This document shows, piece after piece, positions 13,201 through 24,908 of a stretch of DNA of 64,000 bases. Numbering within the stretch: position 1 is the first letter of the stretch; each line of letters starts with the position of its first letter. The notes below the pieces were generated by a model. That model was not told where the DNA came from. It saw only the letters and a program-made list of their open reading frames with translations, and searched no databases. The stretch is from positions 163,081-227,080 of the forward strand of contig MNCI01017783.1 of the NCBI GenBank assembly GCA_015680685.1, read 5' to 3'. The translations under genes were made by a program, and so were the position numbers. The stretch comes from Gnetum montanum. Taxonomy: Eukaryota > Streptophyta > Gnetopsida > Gnetales > Gnetaceae.

Positions 13201-13260
13201 AGAAAATAGGAGAAGTCACCACTGCCCCTGTGTTCATAACGATATAGGTTAACCATTTCA
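10206..13260 (+). pseudogene. gag: Tat-type gag of element A
   Basis: The frame opens at ATG 10206 (MESSQINLVTLL...) and continues in pieces at 11118-11345, 11433-12083 and 12714-13247, with stops and shifts between them. The capsid-like core (about 11430-11830) has A-L-D-W-Y-Q-A-L-P, S-I-S-S-L-E-D-L and F-I-Q-R-W, typical of plant gypsy gag. At about 12240-12290 the nucleocapsid knuckle is Y-E-Y-H-Q-stop-P-G-H-G-T-D-Y-C, so its first Cys and reading are lost; element B keeps it. A Pro-rich stretch follows with repeated P-F-V-I-x-x-P phrases. The N-terminal part aligns with 39617-38840 in element B (shared Q-Y-N-F-I-C-V-K-I-Q-A and Y-E-L-I-H-K-G). Confidence 0.9.
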
Positions 13261-13902
13261 AGATACATAGGGTGCATGTTGATGACGACGTAGCAACAAA
13301 CGTAATACCTTTTCCTATCATCAAAAAATTGGGGCTTACTGAACAAATACAGCCCACGACAACCTCTTTCTTGAAATCCTTTAATGGTTCCTATGTTGGG
13401 GTGAAAGGTATGATCACCTTAGATTTCATAGCAGGAAACCAGTTCCCCACATCAGCTGAATTCATAGTGGTTGATGAAATGCCAGGGTTTAATCTAATCC
13501 TAGGACATCCCTGGCTAGCTCAACTTAAAGTTGTATCCTCACCAATCCACCAGGAGATCCACTTATCTTATGAGGGTGGTGAAATCATCATACATGGGGA
13601 CACAACGGTATCGATCGCTTCCTCACCCCCTGAGATAAGTCAAAAGTCAAAAATTGAGTTCGTTGAGCCTAAGCAAGAAACTGTGAACATACATCAATAT
13701 ATGAACCCAATGTTAACTCACAACCCTACTAGGACTGAAGAAACACGAGCACGCAAACATAGGAGCCATTCCTATTGATGTCTCTTGGTTGAAATTACCC
13801 TTTAACATCACCAATGAAGGGGAAGGTGAGTATAAAATCATACCTACATGCCCAAACCCACATGTTAAGCTACAAAAGATCAAGAGGCAACTCAACAACT
13901 AG
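13261..13902 (+). pseudogene. Aspartic protease of element A
   Basis: The open frame 13272-13778 and its continuation to the TAG at 13900-13902 encode a retroviral-type protease. The active-site region reads V-D-D-D-V-A-T-N where element B has D-D-G-A-A-T-N, so the essential Gly is changed. Downstream F-N-L-I-L-G-H-P-W-L is the family's second signature. The C-terminal extension ends in a basic K-I-K-R-Q-L-N-N, conserved in B, and then the frame stops: RT does not follow for 6.7 kb, because the antisense-gene cassette lies between. Confidence 0.88.
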
Positions 13903-13916
13903 AACGAAACTACCAC

Positions 13917-14165
13917 ATGTCCGAAATGATGTTAAACTACCAATCGTCTAGTACAACGTTAAACTGCCAACAAACGTCCGCAATGACATTAAACTAGCTA
14001 TGGTCAGAAATGGTCGGTTCCTTTTAAAATTTTTCTAAAACTATTATTGATTTTTTCCCACCATGGCATAAAACTGGCAATCTTTCTTTCCTTAGCAACA
14101 AAGGCAATAGTCCACCATGACTCTAAACTGGTGTAAATAGCCCAAAATGGTTTTAAAATAGGATT
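13917..14165 (+). repeat. 20-bp repeats at the protease side of the cassette (element A)
   Basis: Degenerate copies of GTCCGAAATGATGTTAAACT and relatives (for example GTCCGCAATGACATTAAACT near 13975) follow the protease stop. The matching array in element B is at 35217-35512, in the same place relative to its protease. The strand that is sense for the antisense gene reads AGTTTAACATCATTTCGGAC. Confidence 0.75.
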
Positions 14166-15215
14166 CAATGTGATACAAGTTTACAAACATTCACTATATT
14201 ATGTCAAGTTCTTTTTCAAATAATACAAGTTATAGCTTTAATTTATGACTTCAATGTTACTTTTCTATTTTACAAGTATTGATTCACATTTCATTCCTCC
14301 ATTTTACAGTTAGTTACATGAATATGTTCACTATAATACTTGAAAAGGAAAATAAAAAGAGAAAACAAAAAAATAAAAAAATATATATGAGTCAATATGG
14401 TAGTAAAATTCCAACACGTTATGCCATAACTAGGTCCATGTTACTACATTTGTCAATCATACATTTCCATCAAAATTCCAAAAAATCTCAAAAACATTTA
14501 GTAGCTAAAATTTGATTAACGATAAGCTCATAAAGGAGGCTACTTCCCAAGATCCTCTTCATCGTCCGCTCTCCCTCCACTGGGGCCAGCTCCATCATTA
14601 ACATGTCCCTATAGCAGAAAACAAAAAAAAACAAAATAGGTAAGAGTAGGAAAGCAAATCATGAACACAAAAATAATAAAAATAGTAACACTAACAATGA
14701 AAACAACAAAACCATACAAAAATGAATGCCACAATAAATCACTCACGAGTGAGGAAGGCCCTACGCTAGCCTCTAAACACTGTAGAATCTCCCTCTCAGG
14801 CACATTTTCCCAATCCTCCTCCAAGCCAAGATCAATGCCAGTGAGTGTTTTTCCCTTGTCCACCGGGGTCCAAGTAGGATGCTCAAGAGAGAACACGCCT
14901 ATCGCAGCCTCCCCAAAGGTGGTGGTAATTATCCTCTCAAGAGATCCCTCCACCTCAGTGCACTCAACAAACCTATCATAAGTAGACCGCAAACCTAACC
15001 CATCAATGAACATCTCCATCCGGTGATGTTCAATTGACTCCTCCTTCAACCACTTCTTATACTAATGCTTGTGGTCCTTTTGGTCCTAGCCTCACTTCCG
15101 TACTTTTGCAGCAAAGGATTTCCAATCCTGACATTTCCTATTCAACAAATCTATATGTGCCCTTTGTTCTACTAAGTCCCGCATCACCTGCACTTTGCTG
15201 TTTAAAATCATCCAG

Positions 15216-15322
15216 TAACGCACATAGGTAATTTCAGATATGCGCCAAGTGCTATCACAAGATAGTCTAGTAGTAGCAAGATCGTAACGCACATAGGTAA
15301 TTTCAGATATGCTCCAAGTGCT
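15216..15322 (-). repeat. In-frame 69-bp internal duplication in exon 7 (element A)
   Basis: About 38 bp beginning TAACGCACATAGGTAATTTC occurs at 15216 and again at 15285. The offset of 69 bp equals 23 codons, so the S-T-W-x-I-S-E-I-T-Y-V-R-Y motif is repeated in frame. Element B has only one copy. Confidence 0.8.
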
Positions 15323-18303
15323 CTTCTCTTTCTCCTTTGCCTATGCATCTTTCAATGAATGCACCTCATCGCATAAGTACTCAACCGAACGTCTACAAGT
15401 CCAAAGCGACTTGGTGTTTTGTACGATGCAACCATAAAATGCATCGTACACATTCCTTAGGACTTGCTAAATATTCCCTGGCAATTCAGGGAGAGCATCA
15501 ATGTGAGTAGCTTCAAAGGGATCCCACTGAAGCTTGGCGCCTACAATTGTAAGTACCACATATAGGAATCAACTATAATTAATGAACGCAAAGAAACACG
15601 ATAAACCCAAACGCTTAGCATAATACATAAAACACACATACCTAGTTCTGGATGAGCTTCTTGTAAGAGATAACCACATCATTAATGATGCCTTTAACAA
15701 AGTCTATCTTACTAGGCATCTCAGGCCATGGCCTTAGCCGGTCAGTTGGTGTGGGACAAGCTGGGGAGGTGACTTGGATTGGAACCTGAGTTCCTGACAT
15801 CTCTGCCCGAGATGCGTATGCCTCAGAAGTCTCAACATTTACCCCTGATGCCAGAAACAATCAAGATAATTAAAAACAACACATGAAAATTAAAAGGTGC
15901 AAAAACATGGATTGTGCTAAAAGAAACATACCAAAAGGCCCTTTGTTGTTTAGCTCGAGTGGATCACCAAGCTGCAACGATCCATTGAAAAAGCCATCAA
16001 GGACATCTCTTTCATCACCCGAATGGATGCCTCTTTCATCACTGGGTCACCTGAGTGCATCCAAAGCCTCTGTAAGCCTCGTTTCCATGACCTCTATCAC
16101 ATCCTCCTCTTGCAAGGTGGGAGATTCTTCAATCGTTTCTTCTCTTTCCTTTGCTTCTTCTTCCGACCCTGTGACAATTACTTTAGGATCGACCATTGGG
16201 GCCAAAGTCTCCCTCTCTTTCTCTAGACTATCCTCTGATAACACCAACATTCTAACGTTAGTATGACCTAGGGTACATATACATTAAACAAAAATATACA
16301 TTAAAATGTCATAATAAATAAATTAATAACAATAAAATTAAATACTTACCTTCCACTAGCAATACAAACCGAATCTTCTTCACCCTTGGTAATATTGCAT
16401 CTAGAGTAGGCTCCCTTGGGCATTCTTTCCTCTTCACCTTCATCTTGGACTTCCCAACGATCTTGCCAATCAAATATTTGACCCTTTTCACAAATGTGCA
16501 TAGCCCAAGTGGTTCCAATCCCAAACTATCATGGGAATGATGGAAAAGGCTGGCGGCACCTCCACTAGTGACTGATACTGATTCCTCAATGTCCTCTGGT
16601 GGAACCTAGCATCTAGTGGTGCTAAATAGGTGGCGAATCCAAGGACGAGATAATTGGGAACGGTCCCTAAAAACATAGTGGTTATCATCATAAACCACTA
16701 GGAACTTAGTGAACCTACGTAAATACCCTGCAAAGAAAGCAAAGGTAAAATGAGATCTAGCATGGACGTTGGAACATAACCTGATGATCTCCCCTCGAAG
16801 ACCAGATACAAGAAACTGTGCCCAGTTGTAGCGCCTTCCTGTCTCTAAAATGGAATGTATGACACATGTGGTCTTGATCCCAAGGTTTCTCCCTTTAGAG
16901 AGAGATTTGGGAAATGCCCGTGCCTGGAAGAGAGGATATAAAAAGTTCATTTCCATTGATCGGATGTCATCTCGCATAGTAAAACCTTTTCGACCCCGAG
17001 ACACACCTAACCATTCCTCCAACTCTCTTATGACCTGGTCATCTTTTGTTGCTTTGTCTATAGACACCATGGCACCATCCATGGGCATGCCAAAAAGATC
17101 AGAGAGAAATTTAGTGGTCAAGTGAAAAGATACCCTAACCCCTCAGACCCATGTGCTAAAATGGGAAGCATCACCACTGAAAGAATCTACAATAGTGACT
17201 ATCTGAGTGGCCGGAATGCTAGGAGTTAAATCTAAAAATAAGTCCATCAAACATGCTCGGGTAAGGCAACTGATGGTTAACTCAGGGGCTTCCCTTTGCA
17301 ACCACTTTTTTGACTGCTCCACCTCCCCAAATTTCATGAAAAGGGTGGCCTCAATGCACCCCCGTTATAATAGTGACTTCTACAGGAGGGATGGCTGCTG
17401 TAAAGAGAAAACATAGAGCAAAAAGTTAAAAACATAGTACAAGATAAGGTAACAAAAGAAAAGAAAATAGAGACTAGAGCATGATCATTTACCATCAGTA
17501 AATGGTGTAGGTGGGATAGATGCAAGATCAATTCTTTGAGGGAAGGTTGGCCCATTAGAAGACCATTCCCCATGTAACCAACCACAAACTTGGCAATACT
17601 CAAGGGCTCTCAAAAACTTCCTATAGTAGTCAACAAGAGCTACCTTGGTCTGGTCCAACACCGCAGCACAAAGAATGGGGCCCACCATGAAAGTCTCTAG
17701 CACCATGCACGCTAAGACAAGCCCACCATCATCATCATGTATCCCATGTTCATCAAAGTGAGGCCTGCATAGGGAAAACAACACTTGCATTTAGACGATG
17801 ACATGAAATTTAAAATAGGGATCAAAATTAAACAAAACACAAAGGAACATACCTGTCCACTCTATATACCGTCCCAAGTGGGTTCTAAAATAGAGTGTGT
17901 ACATGGAGGGCTAGGAAAAGTGTGTTGCTACTATTATAATGACTACACATAGGCAGCTCCCACACACGAGTCAAAGGACGTGTAGATCTAGGACCCTCAG
18001 CAAAGCCTCCTAAAACCCTGAAAAGTCCCTCATCAATATCAGTGATAAAAGTAAGCATGCCTTGTGTAGACCTAGGCAGTGTTGTCTCGATGATGTCACA
18101 AGCTAACTGTTTGCTTAGGTGAGACCATATAACCACACTAAAATGTTGCAAGATGAAGGACAAAAATGAACTAACACCGAGGCAATACCATATCACATGC
18201 GGCCCGATGTGCATGTCATAGGGGGGGTGTGTCCGGTCCAAAGGGGCCAAACCAAGCAAGCACCCCAACAACCTCAACCACCAGAAGAGAAGGTTTAGGT
18301 CCC

Positions 18304-19746
18304 CTGCACATAGCTAACCCAATGCCAAAAACATTAGGTAAGTAAAAATTTTAGTGCTAACAATAGATCAAAACCACATAGGCCAAGAAATCACATAAAA
18401 AAACACTTGGAATGCACAACTTCACCCCATGAGACAAGAACACCAATATCTATTTAGTGTATTTGACGCTCACTGGGATACATTAGAATCCATGCCACGA
18501 TAAATCCATATAAAAATTCAAAACATAAACATTTAGGAAAACAAATAGACGATATAAACATGAAACTAGTAAATAATGGGCATCCAGTAGCAATGCACGT
18601 CTTCACATCCCAGCTCACGTTGCGTATCTTTAGCATCTCCAAACCAAGTCACTTTGGGCCCTGCAAGCAAGCCACTAGCAAGTCACGTTGGGCCTTCCCA
18701 TCCCACTAGCAAGTCACACTGGGCTTTCGCATCCCACTAGCAAGTCACACTGGGCATTCCACTAGCAAGTCATGATGGGTCTTCCCTTCAACACTCATCC
18801 CAGCGTCCCACATTCTAGCTCACGTTGGAACCTGCAACTTGCCCCAAAAATCCTGCCCACATTCATGCTGGCCATGTCCTACCTAAAAAATCCTTGCCAA
18901 AAAACCCAAAAAATTACAAGTCACGCTACCTTGGGCAAAATCCAAAAATTTACAAGTCATGCTGGGCTCCCCAAAAATTCAAAAATGTGCAGTCATGCTA
19001 CCCCCTACAAAAATTCAAAATGTGCAATCACGCTACCCCTTCGAAAATAAAAAATGTGCAATCATGCTGCCCCTTCAAAATTGAAAAATTACAGTCATAT
19101 TGGCCATTCTTGCCCCTCTAAAAAATCCAAAATTTTTGTAGTCATGTTGCCCACCAAAACTGAAAAATTCTACCCAAAATTCTAAGTCACGCTATTCATT
19201 CCCTGCCCTAAAAATTCTAAGTCACGCTGTTCATTCCCTACCCTGATAATTCTAAGTCACATTGTTCATTCCCTACCTTGAAAAGTCTAAGTCACACTGT
19301 TCATTACCTACCCTAAAAATTCTAAGTCACACTGTTCATTCCCTACCTAAAAATTCTAAGTCACGCTGTTCATTCCCTGCCCTGAAATCTAGGAAAATTT
19401 GCAAGTAATGGTGCTCCTCCAAAATCAAGAAATTTATAGTCATGCTACCAAAGATGCCAAAGAGGGCAAGATAGTCATGTTGTCAAGAAGGGTAGGAGGC
19501 TCACGCTGCAAACAAAGAAAATCCCAAGCTCACAAACGCAGCTCATCCTGCAACTCAAAAGACAAGCCTTCCTCCCCACACTCATGTTACACCCATAAAC
19601 CCTGCAAAAACCATGCCAAAAAAAAATAGAAACCCTGAAAAAACTAAAAACCCCGATGATTCCAGAAATCCCAAAGCCCAAATCATGGCCAAAGTTCTAC
19701 CCTAGGTAACGCTACTACCAGAGAAAAATTGGGGAAAAGAATTCAC
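18304..19746 (-). repeat. Intron 1 of antisense gene A, with minisatellites
   Basis: The 1,443-bp intron lies between exon 1 (donor CACAG/GTGAATTC on -) and exon 2 (acceptor GTGCAG/GGGACC). It is filled with arrays: CTAGCAAGTCACACTGGGC units near 18660-18780, TTACAAGTCACGCTACC words at 18905-19100, and six units with an exact period of about 35 bp at 19181-19385 (TCTAAGTCACGCTGTTCATT...). On the gene's strand the shared core reads CAGCGTGACTT. Element B's intron 1 also holds an array with a CAGCGT core. Confidence 0.8.
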
Positions 19747-19904
19747 CTGTGCAAAGCCTTCTTCCACGTTGGGATCCTAGCTTGGGGAAGATGCTAGAGA
19801 AGCTCTTCGCTCTCCTCTACAAATGCCAAATCTGCCTACCTCTTCCCCTTATCCTAACTTGCCTTTCCTCTACCCTTGTCCTTCATGTTGCCTTGTGCAT
19901 GTTG

Positions 19905-20027
19905 ACGCTGTTGACGGCAAGTCACGCTGATGTCGTAGCTCACGTTGCACTCCTAAGTCACGTTGTAGTCAAGAAGTCACGCTAGTACAAAATTCCCTTC
20001 CTCCACTTCAAAATCCCCTTTTTAAAC
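19905..20027 (-). promoter_or_regulatory. Putative promoter and 5' leader of antisense gene A
   Basis: On -, TTTAAAAAGGGG (about 20015-20026) resembles a TATA box. Between it and ATG 19886 are five CAGCGTGA/CAACGTGA words (19905-19985). Element B has the same order: ATATAAAAGGGGC, then a CAGCGTGAAC array, then the start. A further AATATAAAG lies near 20080. This is inferred from position only. Confidence 0.4.
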
Positions 20028-20224
20028 CTAACACATTCTATTTCTATCTTCTTTTGTTTTACTTTATTTTTCTCTCACTTTATATTTGCTTCATTTGTTT
20101 AAATTTGTTTTCATTTGTGTTATATGTTAGCACATAAAATTCATAAAACTTTGAAATCCCTAAACTTATTGTTCACTCTCAAATTTAAAAGTCAAAATTT
20201 AAAAATGATGCATACACTTAGTCT

Positions 20225-20330
20225 AAATGACAAGTCAACATATGGCCTGGTATAGCCTTAAACTACCATGTGGCCCAGCACAGCCTTAAACTGTCATGGC
20301 TCTAAACTACCATGACTATCACCGCATCTC
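20225..20330 (-). repeat. AGTTTAAGGC repeats at the RT side of the cassette (element A)
   Basis: Three degenerate units on -, for example AGTTTAAGGCTGTGCTGGGC, matching those at 30990-31060 of element B. The rest of 20030-20580 is AT-rich and shows no frame that I can support. Confidence 0.65.
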
Positions 20331-20581
20331 CAAATTTTTGTCAGTACATAGTTCACTTATATTTAGTAACTCCTTGCTAAGAGGGTGTCTATTGCTCCAC
20401 TCCTATTTTAAATTGATAGGAGCAAGCACATGGCCACCAATAATATCCTCTCAACATTGTCTCTCAATGGACCATACGGGGAGGTAGAAAGAGCAATCAA
20501 CCCAGAATCCTTGGATCTAGACCCATCCACTTATTCTAATTTAATAGCCTCCACTCAAGAAATGACATATTGGCCTAAAAA

Positions 20582-21511
20582 ATGACTAAAACTCTAGATC
20601 TAGAAGCTAATAATATCACTAAAGATCCTCTAGTTGAAATCCCCATTGCCACGATCAATGACGAAACCAGAATATTGAAATTAAGTGCCTTACTAGACTC
20701 GCAACTCGTAGGTGACCTCACTCAGGTGTTAAAAGACAACATAAAAACGTTTGCATGGTCATATACTAACATGCTAGGACTAGATCCCTGGATAATCCAA
20801 CAAAACATTATTCTTGATGAAAAAATTAAATTGGTGAAGCAAAAAGCAAGGAAGGTCAGACCCGAGGTTGCATTGGCCATCCGTGATGAAATCACAAAAC
20901 TCTATCAAGTCGGTTTCATCTGGGCCGTTGACTATTCCAATTGGATATCAAACATTGTTGTCTATGCATATGCATTGACTTCCATAACCTCAACACAACC
21001 ACTATAAAGGACAATTTCTAGTTACCTAGCATTGATAAACTTATTGACACAACTGCTAGGCATGCACTATTGACCTTTATGGATGGATTTTTAGGGTATA
21101 ACCAAATAAGAATCAATCCGGAACATCAACTTAGAACAACTTTCATGAAACCTTGGGGTACATTCTGTTATACTATGATGCCATTTGGCCTTAAAAATGT
21201 AGGAGCTACATATCAATGAGCAATGACATATATATTCAGTGATTACATGCTCAATTTGCTCAATGATTACGTCGATGATATCATAGTCAAATCTAAAACA
21301 ACTGAACAACATGCAAAAGATCTAGACTTAGTGCTTAAACGTTGTCTCAAATACTATCTTAGACTTAACCCGAAAAAGTGTGTCTTTGGTGTTAAAATGG
21401 GCAAAATGTTTGGCTTTCTAGTCTTTGAAACAGGAATATGGGTAGATCTTGATAAGGTTAAGGCAATTACTAATATGCAACCACCAAAAAAACCTTACCG
21501 AGTTACGTGGT
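20582..21511 (+). pseudogene. pol: Reverse transcriptase of element A, 5' part
   Basis: Frame 20582-21007 gives the RT N-terminus (F-A-W-S-Y-T-N-M-L-G-L-D-P, then K-L-Y-Q-V-G-F-I). After a stop the frame continues with W-G-T-F-C-Y-T-M-M-P-F-G-L-K-N and the catalytic Y-V-D-D at 21268-21279. It breaks at the element B target duplication (21507-21511) within the thumb, and the rest of pol resumes at 42316. Several stops (for example TGA at about 21217) make it inactive. Confidence 0.92.
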
Positions 21512-23390
21512 TGTACCGTCCGAAATCGTTGATGCAAGGCTGGAATGAAACAAACACCAAGAGATCCTCTGGAAGAAATACAGAAGACCCTACCTTCGCT
21601 TGAGGGCAAGCTAGAATGGACGAAGGCAAAGTGCCTTGAATGGTCTGCACATGGATCAAACAAGGACTTCCCCAACGTACGCACTTTGCAATGCATTGGC
21701 TTATAAGTAAATGATTCACATTAAACATAAACCGTAACGTAAACAAACACAATAATGTAAATTGTAATGTAAACGTAAACTGGTAAAATAAAGAAAACTG
21801 CAATAAATCTAGGCAAAAATGTAAACTATTTTGTATTGAAAAAGTGATTACAGCGTGCACCGGTCAGAACGCAGTTGTGGATTAATCACAAGGTGGACGT
21901 TTAGCCCCGGTGGGTGATGACAGGTGCTAGGAGATGTAAGTTTTGGGTTACAGGAAAATGCAGCGTCCAAGTCTAATGCCCAGCGTACAAAGGTTTATGC
22001 CCAGATTTGCTAAGTGTACCAGATCCAGTTTTTGTTGTCTTTGTTTGTAAAAATTTCCAACCTTGATCTAGTGAAAAATTGGGGTTTTTATAAGATCTTG
22101 GGCGTTAGATTCGGATATGGAAGGAGATGAGTGGCTATGAGGTGAGAAAAGTTCAGATCGGGAGACAGGTGGTGCATTGACCGAGTGCAAGATATGTTAC
22201 AACTGCACAGCGTGCAGCATATGAGATTGTGCATCAACCTCAGCGTATAAGCTTAGCATCAACCTCAGTGTATAGGCTCAGCATCAACCTTAGTGTATAG
22301 GCTCAGCATCAACCTCAGCGTACAGGCTCAGCATCAACCTTAGCATACAGGCTTAGCATCAACCTCATCGTATAGGCTCAGCATCAACCTTAGCGTCTCA
22401 GCGTACACCAAAATTTACCTAGCGTACACACATGAAAATGCATCATTTTGAGGTCAAAACTTGATTTTCAGGTGCCTAAAATTGCCCTACCTTCGGGAGT
22501 CGATTTTAGGTGAAAATCTTGCTCTTTGGTGCTTGTTTTGGGCCATTTTTTGTGGTGTACGCTAGGCTATACGTTGGTCAACGTACACGAAAATGTACCC
22601 AGCGTACACACATGTAAATGCATCATTTCAATGTCAAAACTTGATTTTTAGGTGCCTGTTATGATGCCCAATAGGTGCCCTACCTCCAGGAGTCAATTTT
22701 AGGTGAAAATCTTACTCTTTGATGCCTATTTTTGGCTATTTTTGGTGGTCTACGCTGGGCTGTAAGCTGGTCAGCGTACACCAAAATGTACCCAGCGTAC
22801 ACACATGAAAATGCATCATTTTGAGGTCAAAACTTGATTTGCAGGTGGCTATGATGATGCCCAACAGTTGCCCTACCTCCAGGAGTCAATTTTAGGTGAA
22901 AATCTTTCTCTTTGGTGCTTGTTTTGGGCCGTTTATGGTGGTGTACGCTAGTCAGCGTACACCAAAATGTACCCATCGCACACACATGTAAATGCATCAT
23001 TTAGGGCCCAAATTTTGATTTTTAGGAGGTTGAGAGCTACTAGGGACCTTGGGGAAGGTCTTGGGGTGTCCAGACACTCAATTCTGGCATGTTTTGGCTA
23101 ATTTTTGGGGCCCAAAAGTTGCTATACGCTAGCTTGTATGCTAGCCAGCGTACAACCCAGTGTGAACAGAGTATACTTGGTCAAAACATAGTATTTTGAA
23201 CCCAAAACATGAAATTCTTGATGCTGGATGCTGATGTAGTCACCTACAGATCCCACGGAAATCTTTCTTGTTCAATTATGCTTTGTTTGATGTTGTTTTT
23301 GAGGCTTTCAAGCTTGGTCATGCTGGGGACCAACATGACTTAGCCCAATTTTTGTCTACAAGTGTTAGCCAAAATTTTTGTGATGTTTCA
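21512..23390 (-). repeat. 3' LTR of element B
   Basis: This 1,879-bp LTR begins TGTACCGTCC and ends GATGTTTCA on +. It pairs with 40624-42310. It holds seven 25-bp units with starts at 22231, 22256, 22281, 22306, 22331, 22356 and 22381, and four units of 180-193 bp starting at 22399, 22579, 22772 and 22953. The partner LTR has three of the long units, which accounts for the 192-bp length difference. A TATA-like CTTATAAAAACC on - lies near 22084-22095. Confidence 0.92.
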
Positions 23391-23410
23391 TTGGTCCCTC
23401 TTTGTTGAAG
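23391..23410 (-). promoter_or_regulatory. Polypurine tract of element B
   Basis: On -, CAACAAAGAGGGACCAA lies directly before the 3' LTR. It matches the equivalent tract of element A (CAACAAAGAAGGGCCAA before 45709). Confidence 0.8.
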
Positions 23411-24540
23411 CCTAGAGAAATCAACCTGAGAGGTGTCAAAAAAGAAGTACAAAACACCACAAACAAACTGGTAGCAAGCATTGTCCTTTGGCACTTAGCC
23501 AGATGTCATCGCACCGTGTTCAAAAGTACCTGGGATTGGGAAATGAAGTTTTGAGATGATATCTAGAGGAGATGTTTGTAACTATGGGATTGAGAATTGA
23601 TCAAGGGATTGTTTCGGTGTGGGAGAGGATTATTCATCTTGTGCAAACAAGTCATGTTGTTCCTTGTCGATGGCCAATATTTGGCAGACTTGGAACCAAG
23701 GCATCAGAAGTACATCCTTTGGAGGAACGAGACTCTTGTATCATGTTTGAGAGAACTCGTTGTCACAACCAAAGCCACACGATGAGGTGATGCGTTCTTT
23801 GGAGAAACAGGACCCTTGTGGAGTGTCAAAGGGAACCCATTGTCCGACAGCCAAAACCACGCAGTGAGGTGAAACATGATGGTTTGAGACACAAGTATTT
23901 CTTTCCAAGACAACTTCCTTCCCACCTGGGGCTTGTATGGGAAGTGCCAAGTGTCTTGTGGTTCATTTTGCTCTTTGCTATTGGATCTTTTCTTTTCTTT
24001 TTCTTTTTCTTTTCTTTTTTGGAAAGAGCTTTCTTTCAATTTTGCACCCATACTCACGTGCCGTGTTGTGTGTTGTAATTGCTTAAGAGTGTCGCAGTGT
24101 GCAATAGTGTGCTCACAGTTTTGGGGTGTACTGGGTGTATCTGGGAACTGTAACTGGGTAGGAAAGGGAATGAGAGTGTTGGGGAAATGGAGAATGTATT
24201 GGGAACTAAGAATGTACTTTTGAACAGATTTATTAACCTGGTTGCGTGCGTCAGAAACAATGTGGCACCTTTTCACCGTGATGAAGTGTATCCTTGTATG
24301 AGCACCACTAGGTGTCATCCTACAAACACAACTCCAAGAAGACAAGAAAACCACAAGTGAATGAGTTAGCAAACACTTTAGACATGAATGTGGCCGATGC
24401 AAATGGAGGCACCATGTGAAACTTAAGGTAAACAAAATGAGCATCAATAGTGTTGTCAGAGCTGATGTGATGAATGATGCAGCAGGAGTTGATGAAGAAA
24501 TGTCATGAATTACAGCATTAGATGAATATGCCAGAGATGA
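23411..24540 (-). other. Element B 3' spacer
   Basis: Non-coding by comparison with 44760-45690 of element A: nucleotide similarity is clear (for example around CAAGCCCCAGG and the A/G-rich tract at 23970-24030) but open frames differ between copies. It holds an imperfect tandem duplication around 23690-23830 (CTTTGG..GAAC..GACTCTTGT). Confidence 0.6.
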
Positions 24541-24544
24541 TCTT

Positions 24545-24885
24545 GCTAGTTTATAGTCTTAGCGGACTATCGTGGGTTAGTTTTATGTCATAACCCATTG
24601 GATGTTGCCAGTTTATCATCATAGCGGATGGTGTGATGCTAGTTTATAGTCATGGAGGACTATGAAGAGGCAAGCTAGTTTATAATCTTAGCAGACTCTG
24701 GTGAATGAGTGTGACAGTTTAGTGTCATGTCGGATAGAGCTCTGTGGTGTCGGTTTACCGTCATGACGCTAGGACGTTCTGTGGTGCTAGTTTTTTAAGT
24801 CATTGCCCAGGACATTCTGTGGTATCAGTTTACTATCATGATGCTAGGACGAATTTGTGGTATCAGTTTACCATCATGATGCCAG
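24545..24885 (+). repeat. AGTTTATAGTCATNNCGGAC repeats downstream of pol B
   Basis: Eight or more degenerate units of 30-40 bp (AGTTTATAGTCTTAGCGGAC, CAGTTTACCATCATGATGCC and relatives) lie between the pol stop and the 3' spacer. They belong to the same word family as the arrays at 30965-31065 and 35217-35512. I see no such array after pol in element A. Confidence 0.7.
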
Positions 24886-24908
24886 GATGAATGCATACCT
24901 AAGTGACT

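Larger units (their letters stand above)
14540..19886 (-). pseudogene. Antisense eight-exon gene of element A
   Basis: This gene runs opposite to gag/pol, between protease and RT. Proposed exons (high to low): 19747-19886, 17853-18303, 17493-17764, 16350-17397, 15931-16251, 15642-15844, 14748-15572, 14540-14608. Introns have GT-AG ends and all have partners in element B's gene at 30034-34826. Exon 4 contains S-D-L-F-G-M-P-M-D-G, E-L-E-E-W-L-G, F-P-K-S-L-S, E-T-G-x-x-x-N-W-A-Q-F-L and S-H-F-T-F-A-F-F-A-G-Y-L-R-R. Exon 7 is Lys/Glu-rich and coiled-coil-like; exon 8 ends acidic (D-D-E-E-D-L-G-K, TAG at 14540-14542). In-frame stops in exon 1 and at least one shift in exon 4 make it a pseudogene. 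The 5' end of exon 7 is uncertain. Function unknown; a distant relation to plant transposon-encoded proteins is a guess. Confidence 0.85.

Noticed and set aside
22231-22400. Regular 25-bp direct repeats that could suggest a CRISPR array
   Set aside because: There are no unique spacers between units; the repeats are contiguous and lie in a plant retrotransposon LTR.
23704-24447. 247-codon open frame after pol of element B
   Set aside because: The homologous region of element A (44760-45690) aligns at nucleotide level but does not keep this frame, so it is probably chance in non-coding spacer.
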